From Marinoscillum luteum (GTDB lineage: Bacteria; Bacteroidota; Bacteroidia; Cytophagales; Cyclobacteriaceae): a stretch of DNA of 64,000 nt. The notes beneath the pieces were generated by a model. It was not told the origin of the DNA and did no database searches. It saw only the letters and a program-made list of their open reading frames with translations. Each line of letters begins with the position of its first letter. Positions within the stretch are counted from its first letter, which is position 1. The translations under genes and the position numbers were made by a program. The stretch lies in contig NZ_JBIPKE010000015.1 of NCBI RefSeq assembly GCF_044005705.1, forward strand, positions 248,001-312,000. The letters are read 5' to 3'. Shown here in pieces: positions 59,037 through 64,000 of this stretch.

Positions 59037-59969
59037 TTGAGAAAAGACCTGGTTGTAAAAGACCTCAAAGAGCTATATGACATCATGGGCTTATCCATGG
59101 AGCAACCTGATGACCAAAATTCAGGTTTTACATTTACCATTCACTATCTCCAGGATACTTTCAAAAAACTTCCCGTCAAGTCAGTCCCTTTTAGACCAAA
59201 TTATTTCAGTTTTCTTTTTGTAAAAGACGCCTTTGGTAACTACACAATAGACGATAAACTTTTCGAGGTAGCACCTCTAACCGTATATTTCACCAACCCG
59301 GGCAACTACAGGATGTTCGAAACATATAAGGTGGTGGATATGTGTCTGATCACATTTGATGAACCCTTTTTAAAAGAATATGTTCACGCTGATGTCTATA
59401 CACACTTTGCATTTCTTCTCACTGAAACAGTGGCACCGAGAACCCTGTCAACTGAACAGTTCACGATGATCGAGAAAATATACCGGCTTATTCACGAACA
59501 CCATTTCAGCCGTTCTCCTTATAAAACACAAATTGTAGGCAGTCTTATTGTCACACTTCTTCTTAAGATCAAAGAGTATTTTTTCCAAGACTACAACCCT
59601 ATCAATGAAGGTAACCGTAGTTCACAAATCGTAAAAACATTCAAACAAAACCTTGAAAGTCATTTTCGTGAATTAGCAGAAGGAAAAGTGAAGTTGCAGC
59701 TCAGGGTACAAGATTTTGCAGACATGCAGTCATTGCATTCTAATTACCTTTCTCGGGTCATAGCCAGCAAAACAGGTAAGAGTATCAGTAATTGGATTGC
59801 TGAAAGACTAGTTATCGAGGCTAAAGTACTCCTTCAGGATCAACACCTTTCCGTCAAAGAAGTCTCAGGACGACTTGGCTTCTCAGAAGCGCCACACTTT
59901 AGCAATCACTTCAAAAAACACACCGGCTTAAGCCCTGTTCAGTACCGCAAGGAATACTTTGATAAGTAG
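59037..59969 (+). CDS. AraC-family transcriptional regulator
   Basis: A 310-residue regulator. The N-terminal part (about 20-190) is a cupin-like sensing domain ('NYFSFLFVKDAFGNYTIDD'). The C-terminal part holds two HTH motifs: 'VQDFADMQSLHSNYLSRVIA' and 'VKEVSGRLGFSEAPHFSNHF' followed by 'KKHTGLSPVQYRKEY'. The start is TTG at 59037; no ATG lies upstream in frame. It precedes two SDR genes in the same direction and probably controls them. Confidence 0.93.
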   Translation: MRKDLVVKDLKELYDIMGLSMEQPDDQNSGFTFTIHYLQDTFKKLPVKSVPFRPNYFSFLFVKDAFGNYTIDDKLFEVAPLTVYFTNPGNYRMFETYKVVDMCLITFDEPFLKEYVHADVYTHFAFLLTETVAPRTLSTEQFTMIEKIYRLIHEHHFSRSPYKTQIVGSLIVTLLLKIKEYFFQDYNPINEGNRSSQIVKTFKQNLESHFRELAEGKVKLQLRVQDFADMQSLHSNYLSRVIASKTGKSISNWIAERLVIEAKVLLQDQHLSVKEVSGRLGFSEAPHFSNHFKKHTGLSPVQYRKEYFDK

Positions 59970-60119
59970 TTCGTTAGCCCATTATCCATTCCAATAGTGC
60001 GCTGAATTATTAAGTATTTGTCATTGGGTTAGATATTCGCAAGTCTCGGGATAATCCTTGTACGTTCCTGGCCCCCATGGTTACTCAACTTTGTATCATA
60101 ACAAAAACAACAAAGTAAT

Positions 60120-60860
60120 ATGAGTAATCTAAATCAAAAAGTCGCATTGGTAACAGGCTCTTCAAGAGGTATCGGTGCGCAAGTCGCAAAAGAACTGGCT
60201 AAAGCTGGTGCAAAAGTCGTTGTTAACTATGCAGGAAGCAAAGGTGCAGCTGACGAAGTAGTAAACTCAATTAAATCCCAGGGTGGTGATGCCATTGCCA
60301 TCCAGGCTGATGTCAGCGATCAAAAGCAAGTAACACAGCTATTTGATGCAGCCATCGATCACTATGGGAAAATTGATATTCTTATTAATAACGCAGGGGT
60401 CGTTCTGTACAAACTCATCAAAGACACTTCCGATGAAGACCTTTCCAGGATTCTGGATGTAAACATCAAAGGAGTATTCAATACCCTCCGTGAAGCGGCC
60501 ACAAAGCTTGCAAACAATGGTAGCATTGTCAATTTCTCAACCTCAGTTAACCGGCTGATGCTTCCAACTTATGGAGCTTATGTTGCCACCAAATCTGCGG
60601 TTGAGCAGCTCACTAGGATTTTCGCCAAAGAAATTGGCGCTAGAGGTATCAACGTCAACTCCATTTCTCCTGGGCCTACCAATACCGACTTATTTATGGA
60701 AGGAAAATCAGAAGAGGTGGTGTCTAGACTGGCTTCATTCTCGGCATTCAACAGAATTGGGGAGCCTGTGGACATAGCCAAAGTTGTCGTCTTTCTCGCA
60801 AGCGATGAAGCCAAATGGGTCTCAGCTCAGAATATTGGGGCTAATGGAGCCATGGCTTAA
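60120..60860 (+). CDS. SDR-family oxidoreductase (FabG-like)
   Basis: A 246-residue classical SDR. Cofactor loop 'VTGSSRGIGAQVA', NNAG motif 'INNAGVVLYK', catalytic Ser in 'VNFSTSVNRL', and the active-site Tyr and Lys in 'TYGAYVATKSAVEQL'. The end of the protein 'SAQNIGANGAMA' matches the usual SDR C-terminus. Substrate unknown; such AraC-linked SDRs often reduce ketones or quinones. A second SDR follows 39 bases later. Confidence 0.95.
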   Translation: MSNLNQKVALVTGSSRGIGAQVAKELAKAGAKVVVNYAGSKGAADEVVNSIKSQGGDAIAIQADVSDQKQVTQLFDAAIDHYGKIDILINNAGVVLYKLIKDTSDEDLSRILDVNIKGVFNTLREAATKLANNGSIVNFSTSVNRLMLPTYGAYVATKSAVEQLTRIFAKEIGARGINVNSISPGPTNTDLFMEGKSEEVVSRLASFSAFNRIGEPVDIAKVVVFLASDEAKWVSAQNIGANGAMA

Positions 60861-60899
60861 GCACGAAAAAAATTATTTAATCATTCAAATTTTAAAATT

Positions 60900-61649
60900 A
60901 TGTATCCTGATTTAAAAAATAAAGTGGCCCTAATCACAGGGGCTACCAAAGGCATCGGTAGAGGAATAGCTGAAAAATATGCCTCATTGGGAATGAGTCT
61001 CGTCCTGAACTACTCGAGTGATGAGTCAGCAGCTCGTGAACTCGAACAAGTAATGCAAAAGTATGACGTTGACTATCTTTTAGTCAAAGCAAATGTATCT
61101 GACGTATCAGATATTCACGACCTGTATCAAAACGCCATTAGTCATTTCGGCCGACTTGATGTCGTAGTAGCAAATGCAGGAATAGAATTGGTTCAAACAC
61201 CCTTTCTTGAATCCACTGAACAGCAGTTTGACAAAGTCTATAACCTAAACGTCAAAGGATCCTTCTTTGTCATGCAGGAGGCCGCAAAACACGTGGTTGA
61301 CGGAGGCAAGATCATACTGATATCCTCAACTATAAGCATCCATCCTGAAGAAGGCGCTTCAATCTACTCATCAAGTAAAGCTGCAGGAAAAGTGCTGGTT
61401 GAAGTATTAGCCAAAGAACTTGGCCATCGCAAGATCACTGTTAATTCCATAATGCCAGGCGTTATCGACCAGGCTGGAGTGATCACCAATTTACCCGAAG
61501 AAATTAAGAACATCATGCGGGAAGCAAGTCCACTGAAAAGACTTGGGACAGCAGAGGACATTGCAAGGGTAGCAGCCTTTCTTGCCTCTTCAGAGAGCAT
61601 GTACATCAATGCTCATCACATAGCAGTAAATGGCGGTTCAGCTTTTTAA
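60900..61649 (+). CDS. SDR-family oxidoreductase
   Basis: A 249-residue SDR distinct from the previous one. Cofactor loop 'ITGATKGIGRGIAEKYA', 'VANAGIELVQ' for the NNAG segment, 'ISSTISIHPEEGASIYSSSK' with catalytic Ser and Tyr-Lys, and 'YINAHHIAVNGGSAF' at the C-terminus. It is probably co-transcribed with the first SDR; a hairpin terminator follows. Confidence 0.94.
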   Translation: MYPDLKNKVALITGATKGIGRGIAEKYASLGMSLVLNYSSDESAARELEQVMQKYDVDYLLVKANVSDVSDIHDLYQNAISHFGRLDVVVANAGIELVQTPFLESTEQQFDKVYNLNVKGSFFVMQEAAKHVVDGGKIILISSTISIHPEEGASIYSSSKAAGKVLVEVLAKELGHRKITVNSIMPGVIDQAGVITNLPEEIKNIMREASPLKRLGTAEDIARVAAFLASSESMYINAHHIAVNGGSAF

Positions 61650-61681
61650 ATAGCAGATGCCATGGCGTTAGCTGATCTTAT

Positions 61682-61720
61682 GGATGCAGGGGTTTTAAAG
61701 CCCTTGCATCCTTTACACTT
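61682..61720 (+). terminator. Hairpin terminator after the SDR pair
   Basis: 11-bp stem with one G-T wobble (61682-61692 with 61701-61711), 8-base loop, then TTTACACTTT. Confidence 0.75.
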
Positions 61721-61830
61721 TACCTTAATCAATTAATCAAATGAAATGAGCATGTTCGGCAAACACCAAGCGAGATGAATAAAGCTTGACATGCGAATTC
61801 CATCTGACCATTGAAACCAATTTTATACAG

Positions 61831-62058
61831 ATGAAAACGAAATTCCGAAAATACCTGCAAACCCTGATGATAGTCATCCCAATGTCTACAATTATGTCCT
61901 TTGTGGCCATCTTGAAGAACTATGGGTTAAAAGAAGACTGGGGCACTATGCTTTTTCAATCCTGGTATGTCATGGCTCCGGTTGCATATGTTTCTGCTCT
62001 CATAATTATACCAATAGTGGGACGGTTCTTTCAACATGACGAACAGGGCACGAACTAA
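61831..62058 (+). CDS. DUF2798-family small membrane protein
   Basis: A 75-residue protein with two helices. I chose the ATG at 61831 (MKTKFRKYLQTLMIVIP); the upstream in-frame ATG at 61786 adds a non-typical stretch. 'FVAILKNYGL' and 'WYVMAPVAYVSALIIIPIVG' match DUF2798 family patterns. Function unknown; it often accompanies small regulator-enzyme clusters such as this one. Confidence 0.85.
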   Translation: MKTKFRKYLQTLMIVIPMSTIMSFVAILKNYGLKEDWGTMLFQSWYVMAPVAYVSALIIIPIVGRFFQHDEQGTN

Positions 62059-62081
62059 CTGCCCCCCTTAATCCTTGATCA

Positions 62082-63176
62082 TTGTCTTACCTGTTCGAAT
62101 CATATCATCAAATTATCTGTGGAAATGACAATCCCACAGAAGAGTCATTTCTGAAAAAAGAAACAGCAAGAGTGATCCGTAAGCTAGATAAAGAACTTTT
62201 CAAGGCAAAGTCGACAAAGGAAGCCCGTTTTTACATCAGGAAAACCGAACTGGCAATTACCAATCTTGAGCTTCAAATTGAACTAAGAGCAAAAGAAAAT
62301 GACAGTAAGTCTACGGCCAACATCCTAAAGCTGTGTTCATCCGGACTTGATGATATCAGATTCCATTTGGAAACTGCTTATAAAATCTATCGAGATGAGG
62401 ACACGCTCTTATCAAAAAAAATGATAGGCATTTATGCTACGAATTTAGAAATGAGCATTCATCGGTTAAAAAAATTGTTAGTTCTAAATAATATAGACCC
62501 CACCCTTGGAAAGATTATTAACCATTCTATTGAAAGGCACTTTACTGAACCTGAAGCTCTGATCACACAAAGAAAGCTCGACTACCTAAGCTATTTCATT
62601 GACGAGCTAATCAATTTTATGGATTCGATGGAAAAAATAGAAGAGCATCATTTACTCAAATTTCTCTGTATTCTAAATTTCAACAACGTAGCAATACTTA
62701 CATATATGTGCGAAACACATCAAAAGTATACTAGCGAGGTAGAAGATCCCATTCAACTTCTAGAATACCTTCAGGACATTAAAACAAGTCTTAACAACAT
62801 CCCTGTAAACCATAACCACCAATTCAATCCAAAGCTGCTCGACTTAAGAACACTGGTCCAACAATGGCTGAAAGAAGAAATAGCCAAAACAAAAAAATCA
62901 CTGCAAAACACGAAATTAGCTAACCCTGAACCCAAACTAAAATTTAACCACTCCGTGGACACAACCACCGCCTTTTTTAGACTGCTATATGACGCAGGGG
63001 TAACATCTTCTGGTGCTAACCATACCATCAGGTGGATAGGAAAAAGTATCTCCTCTAAAAACCAGCAGACCATCTCCCTACAAAGCATTCAGCGCAAGTT
63101 CTTCGATAAACATACCGACAAACAACCCCTCAAAGACTTGGTTTTACATCTCCTAAACTATCTGAATCGCAAATAA
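62082..63176 (+). CDS. RteC-like protein
   Basis: A 364-residue, mostly helical protein. The TTG start at 62082 gives the sequence used here. The C-terminal 80 residues ('STTTAFFRLLYDAGVTSSGA'-like, then 'SIQRKFFDKHTDKQPLKDL') resemble the RteC domain, a regulator of conjugative transposons such as CTnDOT in which it activates excision genes. The N-terminal half has charged helices and a central basic region ('KKETARVIRKLDKELFKAK'). It is AT-rich relative to the chromosome. The identification rests on pattern recognition by eye, so it is moderate. Confidence 0.65.
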   Translation: MSYLFESYHQIICGNDNPTEESFLKKETARVIRKLDKELFKAKSTKEARFYIRKTELAITNLELQIELRAKENDSKSTANILKLCSSGLDDIRFHLETAYKIYRDEDTLLSKKMIGIYATNLEMSIHRLKKLLVLNNIDPTLGKIINHSIERHFTEPEALITQRKLDYLSYFIDELINFMDSMEKIEEHHLLKFLCILNFNNVAILTYMCETHQKYTSEVEDPIQLLEYLQDIKTSLNNIPVNHNHQFNPKLLDLRTLVQQWLKEEIAKTKKSLQNTKLANPEPKLKFNHSVDTTTAFFRLLYDAGVTSSGANHTIRWIGKSISSKNQQTISLQSIQRKFFDKHTDKQPLKDLVLHLLNYLNRK

Positions 63177-63180
63177 GATT

Positions 63181-63408
63181 CTACTCTTTCAATAAGAATG
63201 CTACCCCATTACTCTCTAAAAGAGTATATAATTCCACCAGGCAGTGACAGCTAAAACCCTGCTTCTTTAGTAATTGACCGGCATCAAACTGGCTAAGCAT
63301 CACATTCAGGTTTTCAAACCCCCACAATTCCATAAACGCTTTAAACTCCTCACTAAGAGGCAGGTCTATAGATACGCTTTCCAGAATATTCCTTGATTGA
63401 TAAGTCAT
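63181..63408 (-). CDS. Small helical hypothetical protein
   Basis: A 75-residue protein convergent with the RteC-like gene, stopping 4 bases after its stop. 'LSEEFKAFMELWGFENLNVM' and 'LLKKQGFSCHCLVELYTLLE' are two helical segments; the second resembles the helix-hairpin-helix of RNA polymerase alpha C-terminal domains, a weak similarity. Small proteins of this type occur in Bacteroidota mobile elements. Function unknown. Confidence 0.6.
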   Translation of the reverse strand: MTYQSRNILESVSIDLPLSEEFKAFMELWGFENLNVMLSQFDAGQLLKKQGFSCHCLVELYTLLESNGVAFLLKE

Positions 63409-63569
63409 ACTATTTCAGTTCGAAAAACTAATTTGATTACATCCGAAAGACAAGTCGGTTAACAGATTGTAAAACTTGTTTTAAAGATAAAAATCAAACC
63501 TCAATGTAACTAATTAGTAGGGCATTTTTAGAAGTAACATTTAAGCGGTTGCTCTCTTTGCTTTGCAAA

Positions 63570-63815
63570 ATGTCAAAGGATAACGAGGAGATAAACTACG
63601 ATCAGGAACTAGACAAACTTGCAAAGAGGATCAAAAGCCTAAGAATAGCCCAAGGCTACACTAGCTATGAAGTATTTGCCTTTGAAAATGGCATACACAG
63701 AGTTCAATACGGCCGATATGAGAAAGGAGGAGACCTCCGATACACCTCCTTACTTAAAGTGATAAAAGCACTTGGTATGACCCCAGCAGAATTCTTCTCC
63801 GAAGGATTTGATTAA
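63570..63815 (+). CDS. XRE-family helix-turn-helix regulator
   Basis: An 81-residue HTH protein; the ATG at 63570 is chosen over a TTG at 63549. 'LAKRIKSLRIAQGYTSYEVF' and 'HRVQYGRYEKGGDLRYTSLL' followed by 'KVIKALGMTPAEFF' match an XRE/Cro-C1 domain. It is probably an element-encoded repressor. Confidence 0.9.
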   Translation: MSKDNEEINYDQELDKLAKRIKSLRIAQGYTSYEVFAFENGIHRVQYGRYEKGGDLRYTSLLKVIKALGMTPAEFFSEGFD

Positions 63816-63915
63816 TATCCCCTTGAGGGAATTATGGGGGTGTTCTTCTGGCAAAGGTTAAATTCGGAGTTACTTATTCTCTCCCGTCATTCTTAATCTT
63901 CTTTCCGTCATTGCC

Positions 63916-64000
63916 GTGAAAACGGAAATCCTTCAACATTTCACCCAGCTATCTCCAAAACATCTTACTGATCTCCAGGCATTTTTACAGAAAACCCAAC
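63916..64000 (+). CDS. Start of an unidentified coding frame (3' partial)
   Basis: From GTG at 63916 the frame is open to the window end (28 codons): 'KTEILQHFTQLS' and 'PKHLTDLQAFLQKTQ' look protein-like and helical. Too short to name; a transposase or mobile-element gene is one guess. Confidence 0.3.
   Translation, partial: MKTEILQHFTQLSPKHLTDLQAFLQKTQ

Larger units (their letters stand above)
57018..64000. mobile_element. Left part of a putative integrative element inserted at mnmE
   Basis: Contains, in order, repeat arrays, two excisionase-type genes, a tyrosine recombinase, an AraC-SDR-SDR-DUF2798 cargo, a RteC-like gene, a small helical protein and an XRE regulator, with base composition more AT-rich than mnmE and genes to its left. 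Relaxase, mobilisation or replication genes are not seen; the right end is outside the window. Confidence 0.55.

Noticed and set aside
1..64000. tRNA, rRNA or known riboswitches
   Set aside because: Intergenic spaces were read on both strands by eye and none showed a cloverleaf or a known aptamer core; a covariance-model scan could not be run.

Overview
The window looks like a chromosomal segment of a Bacteroidota bacterium, probably from the Cytophagales. This is inferred from a giant secreted protein with a type IX secretion (T9SS) sorting domain, several TAnnTTTG-type -7 promoter elements, SusC-like and haem-like TonB-dependent receptors, LytTR two-component genes, DUF2141, DUF3108 and DUF4136 proteins, and a CusA pump fused to a TolC-like domain. 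No rRNA or tRNA gene and no CRISPR array was seen.

Left part (1-31600). The window opens inside a heavy-metal RND efflux pump (CusA fused to a TolC-type outer-membrane domain) followed by its lipoprotein adaptor. Next come a CPA1 Na+/H+ antiporter, a PAS sensor histidine kinase, and an unusual SDR enzyme paired with a divergent TruA-like pseudouridine synthase. A six-gene minus-strand operon (9675-15313) then encodes a TetR regulator, a beta-barrel-like protein, an ABC ATPase, two FtsX-type permeases and a LolA-like protein. It resembles a TetR-controlled envelope lipid or lipoprotein exporter. After it lie an SMP-30 lipoprotein, a double-thioredoxin protein, a haem-receptor-like TonB receptor with a small partner, a second TonB receptor operon ending in a LytS/LytTR pair, an acyl-CoA dehydrogenase whose promoter carries twin 19-bp repeats, an orphan 480-aa protein and an NSS transporter.

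Middle part (31600-57035). Small lipoproteins, one of them internally duplicated, precede an NhaC antiporter. A minus-strand lysine-biosynthesis group follows (dapD, DUF3108, TPR lipoprotein, lysA). The ferrous iron locus contains a DtxR-type regulator behind a perfect palindromic operator, a membrane-anchored DtxR-FeoA fusion, and FeoB split into separate GTPase and membrane proteins. About 11.8 kb is then one gene: an M4 metallopeptidase followed by six scaffold modules carrying different inserts, six cadherin repeats and a T9SS tail. mnmE follows.

Right part (57036-64000). This is visibly more AT-rich and looks like the left end of an integrative element inserted next to the 3' end of mnmE, a target known from SGI1. 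It has repeat arrays resembling recombinase arm sites, two excisionase-type HTH proteins, a tyrosine recombinase, a cargo of AraC regulator, two SDR enzymes and DUF2798, and a RteC-like, small-helical and XRE backbone. The right end of the element is not in the window. The most notable items are the giant modular protease, the membrane-bound DtxR-FeoA plus split FeoB system, and the mnmE-linked element.
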